Shown here: positions 1 to 7,561 of the stretch, piece by piece | Layout of the letters: the number at the start of each line of letters is the position of its first letter | Numbering within the stretch: the first letter of the stretch is position 1 | From: Brevundimonas sp. UBA2388 | GTDB taxonomy: Bacteria; Pseudomonadota; Alphaproteobacteria; Caulobacterales; Caulobacteraceae | Direction of reading: 5' to 3' | Assembly: GCA_002343425.1 (NCBI GenBank) | Contig: DDSO01000128.1 | Location: 18,374-41,993, forward strand | DNA: 23,620 nucleotides | Made by a program: the position numbers and the translations under genes | Notes under the pieces: generated by a model | The model's database searches: none | The model's input: only the letters and a program-made list of their open reading frames with translations | What the model was told of the DNA's origin: nothing

Positions 1-433
1 TCGGCTCGTCGAGCAGCAGCAGATCGGGCTCTTCGGCGAAGGCCTTGGCGAGGGCGGCGCGGCGGATTTCGCCGCCCGACAGGTTGACGGCCGCCTTGGC
101 CGGATCGAGGCCGAAAGTCTCCAGCCAGGCCTCGGCCGTCCAGTGGTCGGCGCCGCCGGACTCGGCATAGTCGGCCAGGGTTTCGCCGGTGATGACAGGT
201 TCCTGGGCGACATAGGCGAAACGGGTGCCGGCCTGGACCGAGCGGTCGCCGGCGTCGGGCTCGATCAGGCCCATGACCATCTTCATCAGGGTCGACTTGC
301 CGGCCCCGTTGCGGCCGACGAGGGCGGCGCGGGTGCGCGGCTCGACAGCGATGTCGACCCCGTCGAACAGCGGGCGCTGGCCGTCCTGGAGACGGACGTT
401 CTTGAGGGCGACGAGAGGAGGACGGGGAGCCAT
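1..433 (-). CDS. ABC-F family ATPase (Uup-like), N-terminal part only
   Basis: This is the first ATP-binding cassette of a soluble ABC-F protein. Members of the family bind ribosomes or act in translation and genome maintenance, and are not transporters. Translated from the ATG at 433 on the minus strand, it shows Walker A GRNGAGKST at residues 40-48, signature LSGGE at 118-122 and Walker B LLLLDEP at 138-144, where the window ends. There is no membrane segment. The VGRNGAGKSTLMK context resembles Uup more than EttA, but the linker and second cassette that would settle this lie outside the window. ABC-F proteins are usually 500-650 aa, so only about a quarter is visible. It is divergent from the gene at 596, across a 160-bp gap. 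Family assignment is firm; the subfamily is an inference. Confidence 0.93.
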   Translation of the reverse strand, partial: MAPRPPLVALKNVRLQDGQRPLFDGVDIAVEPRTRAALVGRNGAGKSTLMKMVMGLIEPDAGDRSVQAGTRFAYVAQEPVITGETLADYAESGGADHWTAEAWLETFGLDPAKAAVNLSGGEIRRAALAKAFAEEPDLLLLDEP

Positions 434-484
434 GGAAACCCTGGACACGCGGCGCAGCGGGGAGGCTGCGCGGTCGAAGGCGGC

Positions 485-513
485 CATATAGGGGGTCTGG
501 CCTCCTGTGGCCA
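485..513 (-). promoter_or_regulatory. Possible promoter of the ABC-F gene
   Basis: On the minus strand a TGGCCA hexamer at 508-513 and a TATATG hexamer at 485-490 are separated by 17 nt, about 50 nt upstream of the ABC-F ATG. This is the only AT-rich -10-like element in the otherwise GC-rich 434-595 gap. Assignment is by eye only. Confidence 0.3.
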
Positions 514-595
514 CCGGCAGCGGCCTTCGCCCCCTGAGGGATTTGCAGCGGCACCATGCGGAACAGTGTTAGTCTGACGCCGGACGTCCGGGGGG

Positions 596-1585
596 ATGAG
601 GATGAGTGATCAGGGGCAGGATGCCGGGCCGGTCGTGCGCAGGAAGCGGGGCTTCGGCTGGGGCGAGCTGCTGGGCGGGATTGTGCTGGCGCTGACGCCG
701 GTGGCGGGCACGCTGGTCTACGACAGCGTCTCGCGGCCCTCTGGCGAGGTGACAGCGGCGGCGGACATGCTGACCCAGATCGCGCCGCATATTGACGCCT
801 ATCGCCGCCAGTCCGACCTGTTCGACGTCAACAGCCGCCGGGTGGCCAACGCCATGCTGCGCGGCGGATCCCAGGAGGCGGCGCAGGCGCGGTATGACGA
901 CTTCACCCTGGTTTGGAGCGACTATCAGACGACCTATTCCGATCTGAGAGACCTGATCCTGCCCGCCGACAACACCGCCGCGCCGGAGTTGCGGGACCTG
1001 GTGTCCTACATGGAAGGGGCTATGGCCGCCTCGAACCGGATCGACCTGTGTTTGCAATCGGCCTTGGGCAGCTATGACGCCGGGGCGCCGGACCGGATGG
1101 CGGCGAGGGCGCGGAGCCGGACCGGGATCGACGAGTCGGCGGCCGGGGCCGAGAGCGCGGCGCGGGCGCAGGATCAGGAGCTGCGCTGCCTGTCGGGCGA
1201 CGAATATTTCGTGGTCAGCGAGCGGATGCAGCGGCTGGGCGGCTGCAACTATGCCCTGCGCAAGGCCATGATGGGATCGGTCGCCAACCTGCGCCGGACG
1301 CGGGACGACGGACCCGTGGCGCGGCTGGGCGACCGGCTGACGGGCCGCTCGGCGCCGAGGACGGCGGACCAGAGGCCGGAATTCTGGGGTCCGCTGCTGA
1401 ATCGGGTGAAGCTGGAATGCTCGCGCGAGCGGCTGAGACCGAGCCGCGGCGACGCGCCGCCGGCCAACCGGCTGAACATCTGGCAAAGGGTCGACGCCGT
1501 GGCGCCGGCCCCGGTCATGGGCCCTGCTCCGATCATGCCGTTGGCGGCCCCAACGATCGCGGCGCCTGCAACGCCCGCGACCTGA
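596..1585 (+). CDS. Unknown single-pass membrane-anchored protein, 329 aa
   Basis: I do not recognise a family. The protein opens with a short basic segment (VVRRKR, residues 13-18), then one hydrophobic segment at about 21-41. By the positive-inside rule this puts the N terminus in the cytoplasm and the remaining ~285 residues in the periplasm. The soluble part is helical-looking with four cysteines that could pair (IDLC, ELRC, GGC, LEC). It ends in an Ala/Pro-rich low-complexity tail (about 300-329). There are two possible starts: ATG 596, immediately after a run of six G, and ATG 602, which leaves that G-run at a better ribosome-binding distance. It lies 51 nt upstream of the YcgN-family gene on the same strand. 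Third-position GC bias supports a real gene; function is unknown. Confidence 0.8.
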   Translation: MRMSDQGQDAGPVVRRKRGFGWGELLGGIVLALTPVAGTLVYDSVSRPSGEVTAAADMLTQIAPHIDAYRRQSDLFDVNSRRVANAMLRGGSQEAAQARYDDFTLVWSDYQTTYSDLRDLILPADNTAAPELRDLVSYMEGAMAASNRIDLCLQSALGSYDAGAPDRMAARARSRTGIDESAAGAESAARAQDQELRCLSGDEYFVVSERMQRLGGCNYALRKAMMGSVANLRRTRDDGPVARLGDRLTGRSAPRTADQRPEFWGPLLNRVKLECSRERLRPSRGDAPPANRLNIWQRVDAVAPAPVMGPAPIMPLAAPTIAAPATPAT

Positions 1586-1636
1586 TGCTGGCGAAGAGCG
1601 GAGACAGCCCCGGGCGATCCGCGTAAGAGGCCGCCG

Positions 1637-2095
1637 ATGGATCGGCCCTTCTGGCAAACCAAACGTCTTGAACAGATGACCCGCGAGGAGTGGGAGAGCC
1701 TGTGCGACGGCTGCGGGCTCTGTTGTCTGGTCCGGTTCGAGGACGAGGACACGGGCAAGGTCGTGCCGACGCGGGTGCACTGCAAGCTGTTCGACAGCGA
1801 TCGCTGCACCTGCATGGACTATGCGAACCGGCGCGAGCAGGTGCCGGACTGTATCAAGCTGACGCCGTGGAATATCGAACAGCTGGGGTGGATGCCGAAG
1901 TCGTGCGGTTATCGCCGGATCCACGAGGGGCGCGGTCTGGCCGACTGGCATCCGCTGATCTCGGGCGACCCCGAGAGCGTGCACGCGGCGGGGGTTTCCG
2001 TGCGGGGGCAGACGGTGTCCGAGCTGGCGCTGAATGAGCCGGAGGACGCGCTGGATTTCGAGGCGCCGGAGTGGGACCAGGAGCGGGGCGGCTGA
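1637..2095 (+). CDS. YcgN/UPF0260 family cysteine-cluster protein
   Basis: The 152-aa product matches the YcgN (UPF0260) family of the CxxCxxCC superfamily. These are small cytoplasmic proteins with a conserved cysteine set thought to bind zinc or an iron-sulfur cluster; their biochemical role is not established. The N-terminal motif has C23, C26, C29 and C30 (LCDGCGLCC). It is followed by C49, C57, C59, C72 and C90 in the expected HCKLFD, CTCMDY, PDCIKL and KSCGYRR contexts. The length is typical and the domain complete. A ribosome binding site (AAGAGG) precedes ATG 1637 by about 7 nt. It may be co-transcribed with the membrane protein at 596. The family call is secure. Confidence 0.95.
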   Translation: MDRPFWQTKRLEQMTREEWESLCDGCGLCCLVRFEDEDTGKVVPTRVHCKLFDSDRCTCMDYANRREQVPDCIKLTPWNIEQLGWMPKSCGYRRIHEGRGLADWHPLISGDPESVHAAGVSVRGQTVSELALNEPEDALDFEAPEWDQERGG

Positions 2096-2170
2096 TGTCG
2101 ACGCCTGCGCTCGCCACCTGACCACCGCCTGCTAACCGAAATTTCGTTGTTCGCGCCCTAGTCTGGCTGG

Positions 2171-4591
2171 ATGGGAGCGAAACGTCCGCAAGAGTCGCGC
2201 AAAGCGACGACGGAGTCTCTGAATCTGGACAGCCCCTTCGAGCGGCTGACTTCGCTCGCCCGCGTCATGTTCGACACGCCCCATGCCATGGTCGGGGTGA
2301 TCGACGGGGACCTGACCCTGTTCCGCGCCAATGTCGGTCTGGACCAGTCCGAACTGCCGCGTGAGCTGACGGCCACTCACCTGATGGTCGCAATGGGTCC
2401 GGGCGCTGTGTTGATCGTGGAAGACGGGCTCAAGGATGAGCGTGTGCGAAACCACCCGATGGTGACCGGCGCGCCCTTCCTGCGCTTTTTCGCCGGCGTG
2501 ACGATCGCCAACGCCGACGGTGCAGCGGTCGGCGCGATCGGCGTGATGGACGTCAAGCCGCGCGCGCGGCCGACCGATGCCGAGATCGAGAACCTGAAGG
2601 TTCTGGCCCGAATGGCCGGTGAAATGATCGACCAGGTCGCGGCCAACCAGCGCCAGTCGGAACAACTGAAACTGCTGAGACTGTCCGAGGAAATGGCGGG
2701 CATCGGCCAGTGGCGGATGGACGCTGAGACCCTGAAGTCGACCTGGTCGGATCAGGTCTATCGCATCTATGGCGTGACGCGCGAGACGTTCGATCCGAGC
2801 CTGGGGGACGCCCTCGGCTTCTTCCACCCTGACGACGGTGAAACCATCCGGCGGATGGTTGTGCGCGGCCTGGAGACCGGTGACGGCTTCCACACAAGGG
2901 CACGACTGATCCGGGCCGATGGCGAGGAGCGGCTGGTCGAGACGCGCGCCGATACCGAACGCGGACCGGACGGAAAGGTCGTGTCCATGTTCGGCGTCTT
3001 TCAGGACGTGACCGAGGCTGAAGCGGCGACCCGGCGGATGGCTGAAAGCGAACAGCGGCATCGGATGCTGGCCGACCGGGCGACGGACATTATCATCACC
3101 TACGGCGTCGACGGGCTGGTGACCTATGTGTCGCCGTCGATCGAGCGGGTGAGCGGGCATCTGCCCCGGGAAGTTATCGGACGGCCGGTGACGGACCTGA
3201 TCCATCCCGAAGACGTGCCGGGTCTGGCCGCGAGTTTCCGGGAATTCGTCAAGGCGCCGCCGGAATGGTCGCAGCGAGGGGTGACCTATCGCGGTCTGGT
3301 CAAGGACGGCGGAACCCGCTGGTTCGAGGCGCGGACCTCGATCATCCGTGACGACGAAGGCCGGGTTGTCGAGTTCCAGGATCTGGTGCGCGACGTCACC
3401 GATACCAAGCGGCTGGAGGAGGCGCTGATAGAGGCGCGCGACCGGGCCGAGGCCGGGGCGCGGGCGAAGTCAGAGTTTCTGGCCAATATGAGCCATGAGC
3501 TGAGAACGCCGCTGACCAGCGTGATCGGCTTTTCGGGCCTGTTGCAGCAGAGCGCGGCGCTGCCGGAGACCGAGCGGCGCTACGCAGACCGGATCGGTAC
3601 GGCGAGCGAGGCCCTGCTGGGGGTGATCAACGACATCCTGGACTATTCCAAGCTGGAGGCCGGGGCCGTGGAGATGGAGGCGCGGGCCTTCGATCCCCGG
3701 ACGCTGGCGCAGGCGGCGGTCGCGATGGTCGAGGGGCAGTGCGAGGTCAAGGGCCTGGCGATGGCCGTCGTGCTCGATCCCGACCTGCCGCCGGCGCTGA
3801 CGGGCGACGAGGGCCGGTTGCGGCAGGTCATGCTGAACTTCCTCGCCAATGCCGCCAAATTCACCGCGAAAGGCTGCGTGACACTGGAGACGTCATGGAC
3901 GGGCGAGCGGCTGAGGATCGCGGTGACCGACACCGGCATCGGCATCGCCGAAGAGAAGATCGACACCCTGTTCGAACGCTTCAGCCAGGCCGACAATTCG
4001 ACAACGCGGGTCTATGGCGGGACTGGATTGGGACTTTCGATCTCGCGCCGGCTGGTCGAGATGATGGGGGGTGAGATCGGCGCTCACAGCCGGATCGGCG
4101 AGGGTTCGACCTTCTGGTTCGAGGTTCCCCTGACACCGGCCGAGGCGTTGGCGTCGGACGACGAAGCGAACGGCGCGGCGGCGAGCCCGGACGGGCTGCG
4201 CATACTCATGGCCGATGACGCCGCCGCCAACCGGGAGCTGGTGGTGGCGATCCTTGGCGGGATGGGCGTCGCGCTGGAGACCGTCGAGGACGGCGCCCGG
4301 GCGGTCGAGGCGGCGCGGGTTGGCGGCTATGACCTGATCCTGATGGACGTGCACATGCCGGTGATGGACGGGCTGGACGCGACGCGTGCGATCCGGGCGC
4401 TGGACGGAGAGGCTGGCCGGGTTCCGATCGTCGCCCTGACCGCCAATGTCCAGCCGGAGCAGGTGCTGCGCTGCCAGGAGGCCGGCATGGACGATCACGT
4501 CGGCAAGCCGATCCAGGTGGCGGAGCTGCTGCGGGTCATCGCAGCGCGACTGGAACAACGGGCCAGCCTGAAGGCGTCAGAGGCCGCCTGA
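2171..4591 (+). CDS. Hybrid sensor histidine kinase, GAF-PAS-PAS-HisKA-HATPase-REC
   Basis: This is an 806-aa sensor kinase with no transmembrane segment, so probably cytoplasmic. Domains in order: GAF at about 20-160, two PAS/PAC modules at about 175-415, HisKA with the phosphorylated His442 in the H-box SHELRTP, and HATPase_c with N-box FLANAAKFT and G-boxes DTGIGI and GGTGLGLSIS. The C-terminal receiver domain has LMADD at its start, phospho-acceptor Asp726 in LILMDVHMP, and the conserved Thr/Lys positions (ALTAN, GKPI). Internal phosphotransfer His442 to Asp726 is expected; an external Hpt partner would take the signal on. No response regulator or Hpt gene lies beside it, so it is an orphan. 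It sits directly upstream of the GTA control region. The ligand and any regulatory link to the GTA are unknown. Confidence 0.95.
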   Translation: MGAKRPQESRKATTESLNLDSPFERLTSLARVMFDTPHAMVGVIDGDLTLFRANVGLDQSELPRELTATHLMVAMGPGAVLIVEDGLKDERVRNHPMVTGAPFLRFFAGVTIANADGAAVGAIGVMDVKPRARPTDAEIENLKVLARMAGEMIDQVAANQRQSEQLKLLRLSEEMAGIGQWRMDAETLKSTWSDQVYRIYGVTRETFDPSLGDALGFFHPDDGETIRRMVVRGLETGDGFHTRARLIRADGEERLVETRADTERGPDGKVVSMFGVFQDVTEAEAATRRMAESEQRHRMLADRATDIIITYGVDGLVTYVSPSIERVSGHLPREVIGRPVTDLIHPEDVPGLAASFREFVKAPPEWSQRGVTYRGLVKDGGTRWFEARTSIIRDDEGRVVEFQDLVRDVTDTKRLEEALIEARDRAEAGARAKSEFLANMSHELRTPLTSVIGFSGLLQQSAALPETERRYADRIGTASEALLGVINDILDYSKLEAGAVEMEARAFDPRTLAQAAVAMVEGQCEVKGLAMAVVLDPDLPPALTGDEGRLRQVMLNFLANAAKFTAKGCVTLETSWTGERLRIAVTDTGIGIAEEKIDTLFERFSQADNSTTRVYGGTGLGLSISRRLVEMMGGEIGAHSRIGEGSTFWFEVPLTPAEALASDDEANGAAASPDGLRILMADDAAANRELVVAILGGMGVALETVEDGARAVEAARVGGYDLILMDVHMPVMDGLDATRAIRALDGEAGRVPIVALTANVQPEQVLRCQEAGMDDHVGKPIQVAELLRVIAARLEQRASLKASEAA

Positions 4592-4643
4592 GCCGCCCTT
4601 CGAGGCGTGACGCTGTGCTGACAGTTCGCGAATCCATAGTCGG

Positions 4644-4657
4644 GTTGGCGCGACAAC
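4644..4657. promoter_or_regulatory. Imperfect palindrome in the GTA control region, possible activator site
   Basis: GTTGGCGCGACAAC pairs at six of seven positions around its centre. It lies just upstream of the IHF consensus, about 85 bp before the gp1 ATG. A dimeric activator such as a GafY homologue could bind here. That is inference from position and symmetry only; I do not know the GafY recognition sequence. Confidence 0.3.
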
Positions 4658-4666
4658 ATCACCTGA

Positions 4667-4679
4667 AATCAATCGCTTG
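4667..4679 (+). promoter_or_regulatory. IHF binding site, perfect consensus match
   Basis: AATCAATCGCTTG matches the IHF consensus WATCAANNNNTTR at every defined position, in a local AT-rich patch of a GC-rich region. It is centred about 62 bp upstream of the gp1 start, a normal distance for IHF bending an activator toward RNA polymerase. IHF is an established co-activator of the Caulobacter GTA cluster. Confidence 0.7.
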
Positions 4680-4697
4680 CGGGATTGTAACTGCGAT

Positions 4698-4727
4698 TTG
4701 CCCGCCGGACTACGCTGGTCGGCTACT
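4698..4727 (+). promoter_or_regulatory. Candidate GTA promoter, possibly giving a leaderless transcript
   Basis: TTGCCC (4698-4703) and GCTACT (4722-4727) are spaced by 18 nt. The second resembles the start of the Caulobacter -10 consensus GCTANAWC. The predicted start of transcription falls at about 4734-4736, on the gp1 ATG, and no ribosome binding site precedes that ATG, so the mRNA may be leaderless. An alternative reading is that TACTCTTT (4724-4731) is a boxA-like element in a longer leader. Confidence 0.4.
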
Positions 4728-4735
4728 CTTTGGAC

Positions 4736-5146
4736 ATGACGGGAAATCAGGACAGGGCGGCGCGGGCGGCGGCATGGTCCGGCGCGATGCAGGATGACTT
4801 CATGGCGATCGTCGACGAGGACGTCGTGGTCCTGAAGGCCGCGAAACCGGCCGTCGATGACCTCGCCGCCGCCGTGCGACGGGTCCGGGCGGTCGGCGTC
4901 TTCGCGCGGTCGGTTCGAGCCGTCGTGATGCTGTCGCCGCCGTCGCGATCCGGCGGCGACCGTCAGCTGGAAGAGGACGAGATGAAACACCGTGACGACA
5001 GCCCCGAGAACCTCGAGCGAATGCGGACCGAACTGGAGGCCCGTCTCGATCGCCTCAACGCGGTCCTGGAAGCGAAGGGAATCGTTGTCGAACCTGGATG
5101 CTGGCCAGTTGCACGACCTGTTCGGGAGCCAGTTCAGTCTGCATGA
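4736..5146 (+). CDS. GTA gp1-like small terminase subunit (TerS)
   Basis: The 136-aa product occupies the gp1 position directly upstream of the large terminase. In RcGTA, gp1 is the small terminase, which recruits DNA for headful packaging but lacks a specific pac-recognition function. The sequence is charged and helical. The N-terminal half contains a segment rich in Ala, Val and Arg (AAAVRRVRAVGVFARSVRAV, about residues 43-62). The C-terminal part (SPENLERMRTELEARLDRL) looks like a short coiled coil, as expected for an oligomeric TerS. The start is ATG 4736, or TTG 4730 in the same frame; neither has a ribosome binding site. An internal in-frame ATG at 4982 follows a good AGAGG at 5-nt spacing and could yield a 54-aa C-terminal form. 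It overlaps gp2 by 62 nt in another frame. The assignment rests mainly on position. Confidence 0.7.
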   Translation: MTGNQDRAARAAAWSGAMQDDFMAIVDEDVVVLKAAKPAVDDLAAAVRRVRAVGVFARSVRAVVMLSPPSRSGGDRQLEEDEMKHRDDSPENLERMRTELEARLDRLNAVLEAKGIVVEPGCWPVARPVREPVQSA

Positions 5147-6311
5147 GCATCAGGCGCCGGGTGCGGCGGTGGAATGGCGGACGTGGGTGCTGTTGGGCGG
5201 ACGCGGGGCGGGGAAGACCTTTGCGGGAGCCTGGTGGATCAACCATCTGGCGGAGATCAAGGACCGGCGGTTCGCGCTGGTCGGGCCGACGCTGCACGAT
5301 GTGCGTGAGGTGATGGTCGAGGGGCCGTCGGGGTTGAAGGCCCTGCCTGAGCGGTCGAAACGGCCGCGCTGGGAGGCGGGGCGACGGCGTCTGGTCTGGC
5401 CGAACGGCAGCGAGGCGCATGCCTTCTCTGCGGAGGACCCGGACAGTCTGAGGGGACCGCAGTTTCACCATGCCTGGGCCGATGAGTTCTGCGCCTGGCG
5501 CCGGCCGGAGGCGGTGCTGGGCAACCTGCGGCTGGGGCTGAGGCTGGGCGATGATCCGCGACTGATGGTGACGACCACGCCGCGACCCATTCCGGCGCTG
5601 CGGCGGTTACTTGCTGAAGCGGGCGTGGTTATCGACCGGGCCGGGACGCAGGCGAATGCGAGGCACCTGTCGCCGGGCTTCCTCGCGCATCTGAGGACCC
5701 TCTACGCCGGGACCCGGCTGGAGGCGCAGGAGCTGGAGGGGTTGGTGGTTGAGGCCGAGGGCGCGCTGTTCCGGGCCGAGGATCTGGCGCGGGCGCGCGG
5801 CAACCGGCCGGCGACGCTGGAGCGGATCGTGGTGGCGGTGGACCCGCCGGCGAGCGCGGGCGGGGACGCCTGCGGGATCGTGGTCGTCGGGCGCAGGGAG
5901 AATTGCGCCTATGTGCTCGCCGACCGGTCGAAGGCCGGAGAGTCGCCGCAGGGCTGGGCCACGATCGTGGCGCAGACGGCGCGGGAGTTCGGGGCGCGCG
6001 AGATCGTGGCCGAGAAGAACCAGGGCGGCGAGATGGTGCGGACCGTGCTGGCGCATGGCGGCTGCGAGGTTCCGATCAAACTGGTCCACGCCAGCCGGGG
6101 CAAGGCGGCGCGGGCCGAGCCGGTGGCGGCGCTCTATGAACAGGGACGGGTCGTCCACTGCGGATCTTTTCCGGCGCTGGAAGAGGAGCTGATGGCGCTG
6201 GGCTCGGCGGACGGGGGCGGGCGCAGTCCCGACCGGGCCGACGCCTTGGTATGGGCGGTGACGCATCTGCTGCCGGTCCCGAAGGCGGGGCCGAGGGTGC
6301 GGGTGTTGTGA
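5085..6311 (+). CDS. GTA terminase large subunit (gp2)
   Basis: This is the ATP-driven packaging motor and headful nuclease that fills GTA heads with host DNA. From the chosen TTG start it has 408 aa. Walker A is GGRGAGKT at residues 38-45. The Walker B acid pair is D133/E134 (WADEF), followed by the coupling motif TTTPRP. The C-terminal RNase H-like nuclease shows D253 (VAVDPPAS), E310 (EKNQGGEM) and D383/D386 (PDRADALVWAV). The TTG at 5085 is preferred because AAGGGA lies 4 nt before it and because ATG 4992 would extend the overlap with gp1 through a segment that does not look like terminase (Ser/Arg-rich, a frame shadow). All motor and nuclease residues are present, so it should be functional. 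Confidence 0.95.
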   Translation: MSNLDAGQLHDLFGSQFSLHEHQAPGAAVEWRTWVLLGGRGAGKTFAGAWWINHLAEIKDRRFALVGPTLHDVREVMVEGPSGLKALPERSKRPRWEAGRRRLVWPNGSEAHAFSAEDPDSLRGPQFHHAWADEFCAWRRPEAVLGNLRLGLRLGDDPRLMVTTTPRPIPALRRLLAEAGVVIDRAGTQANARHLSPGFLAHLRTLYAGTRLEAQELEGLVVEAEGALFRAEDLARARGNRPATLERIVVAVDPPASAGGDACGIVVVGRRENCAYVLADRSKAGESPQGWATIVAQTAREFGAREIVAEKNQGGEMVRTVLAHGGCEVPIKLVHASRGKAARAEPVAALYEQGRVVHCGSFPALEEELMALGSADGGGRSPDRADALVWAVTHLLPVPKAGPRVRVL

Positions 6312-6340
6312 GATCACGAGGGCGGCGCACTGCCCCCTCC

Positions 6341-6380
6341 ACCGCCGTTCCGGCGGTCCCCCTCCCCCATGAAGGGGGGA
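6341..6380. repeat. Palindromic repeat between terminase and portal genes
   Basis: There are two consecutive hairpins: ACCGCCG-TTC-CGGCGGT (6341-6357, perfect 7-bp stem) and CCCCC-ATGAA-GGGGG (6364-6378). The second, with its ATGAA loop, matches the right arm of the larger element at 11299-11442, so they look like one repeat family. It lacks a T-run, so it is not a classical terminator, but it could pause or process the GTA mRNA. Confidence 0.7.
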
Positions 6381-6400
6381 CGAGAAAGATGGAGATCAGG

Positions 6401-7561
6401 ATGATCAACTGGCGACGGCCCTTTGAGGGCCGGCGACGCGTTTCTGCGCCCGAGATGAAGGACAGCCGGGTTGGTCCGTTGATCGCGCTGACGGCTGGCG
6501 GGCGGGCGCGGTGGACGCCGCGGGACTATGCCCATCTGGCCGAGGAGGGGTTCGTGAAGAACGCTGTGGCCTATCGCTGCGTGCGCATGATCGCCGAGGC
6601 GGCGGCGTCGACGCCGCTGGTCGTGTTCGCCGACGGGGTGCGGCGTGACGATCATCCGCTGGCGGCGCTGCTGGCGCGGCCGAACCCGGAGCAGTCGGGG
6701 GCGGAGTGGCTGGAGGCGCTGTATGGCGCGCTGCAGACGGCGGGGAACGCCTATGCCGAGGCGGTCGGGGATGCGGCGCCCGAGGAGCTTTGGACGCTGC
6801 GGCCCGACCGGGTGAAGGTGGTTCCGGGACGGGCCGGCTGGCCCGAGGCGTGGGAGTATTCCGTCGACGGACGGTCGGTCCGGATCGGGCGGGCTGCGGA
6901 CGGATGGTCGCCGGTGATGCAGCTGAAGCTGTTTCATCCGACCGACGATCACTACGGATTTTCGCCGCTGGAGGCGGCGGCCTTCGCCATCGATGTGCAC
7001 AACGCCTCGGGGGCCTGGAACAAGGCGTTGCTGGACAATGCGGCGCGGCCGAGCGGGGCGCTGGTCTATGGGGCGAAGGACGGCGAGCGGCTGACCGCGG
7101 AGCAGTTCGAGGCGCTGCGGGGGCAGGTCGAGGAAAGCCATGCGGGGACGATCAACGCCGGGCGGCCGATGATCCTGGAGGGCGGGTTGGACTGGAAGCC
7201 GATGAGCTGGACGCCGGCGGACATGGACTTCATCGCCGGGAAGCATGCGGCGGCGCGGGAGATCGCCCTGGCGTTCGGGGTTCCGCCGCAGCTGCTGGGC
7301 ATTCCGGGAGACGCGACCTACGCCAACTATCGCGAGGCCAATGCGGCCTTCTGGCGGGGGACGGTGGTTCCGCTGGTTCGGAAGACGGCGGCGGCGCTGA
7401 CGGGATGGCTGGGCGGGCGGTTCGCGGGGGTGAGGATCGAGGCCGATCTGGACGGATTACCCGCCTTGCAGCCCGAACGGGACGCGCTCTGGGCGCGGCT
7501 GAATGCGGCGACGTTCCTGACGGATGAGGAGCGACGGCGGATGGCGGGAGTGGGGGCGTGA
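6401..7561 (+). CDS. GTA portal protein (gp3), HK97 family
   Basis: This is the dodecameric portal at the capsid vertex through which DNA is packaged and released. The 386-aa product has the features of the phage portal (HK97 gp3) family: the N-terminal VAYRCVRMIAEAAASTPL segment, HPLAALLARPNP, the wing/stem region with LKLFHPTDDHYGFSPLEAA, WNKALLDNAARPSGAL, and the C-terminal AFGVPPQLLGIPGDATYANYREA. ATG 6401 was chosen because GGAG at 6391-6394 is 6 nt upstream; ATG 6389, in frame, is the alternative. An 89-nt gap holding a palindromic repeat separates it from gp2. Its stop overlaps the GTG of the next gene (GTGA). Length and motifs are normal for the family. Confidence 0.95.
   Translation: MINWRRPFEGRRRVSAPEMKDSRVGPLIALTAGGRARWTPRDYAHLAEEGFVKNAVAYRCVRMIAEAAASTPLVVFADGVRRDDHPLAALLARPNPEQSGAEWLEALYGALQTAGNAYAEAVGDAAPEELWTLRPDRVKVVPGRAGWPEAWEYSVDGRSVRIGRAADGWSPVMQLKLFHPTDDHYGFSPLEAAAFAIDVHNASGAWNKALLDNAARPSGALVYGAKDGERLTAEQFEALRGQVEESHAGTINAGRPMILEGGLDWKPMSWTPADMDFIAGKHAAAREIALAFGVPPQLLGIPGDATYANYREANAAFWRGTVVPLVRKTAAALTGWLGGRFAGVRIEADLDGLPALQPERDALWARLNAATFLTDEERRRMAGVGA

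Noticed and set aside
4577..4990. Minus-strand ORF of 137 codons covering the GTA control region
   Set aside because: No ribosome binding site or family features; it overlaps gp1 and the IHF/promoter region and reads as a frame shadow.
4992..5084. ATG 4992 as start of the large terminase
   Set aside because: The added residues are Ser/Arg/Trp-rich and antiphase to the coiled-coil coding frame of gp1; TTG 5085 has a ribosome binding site and fits the family length.
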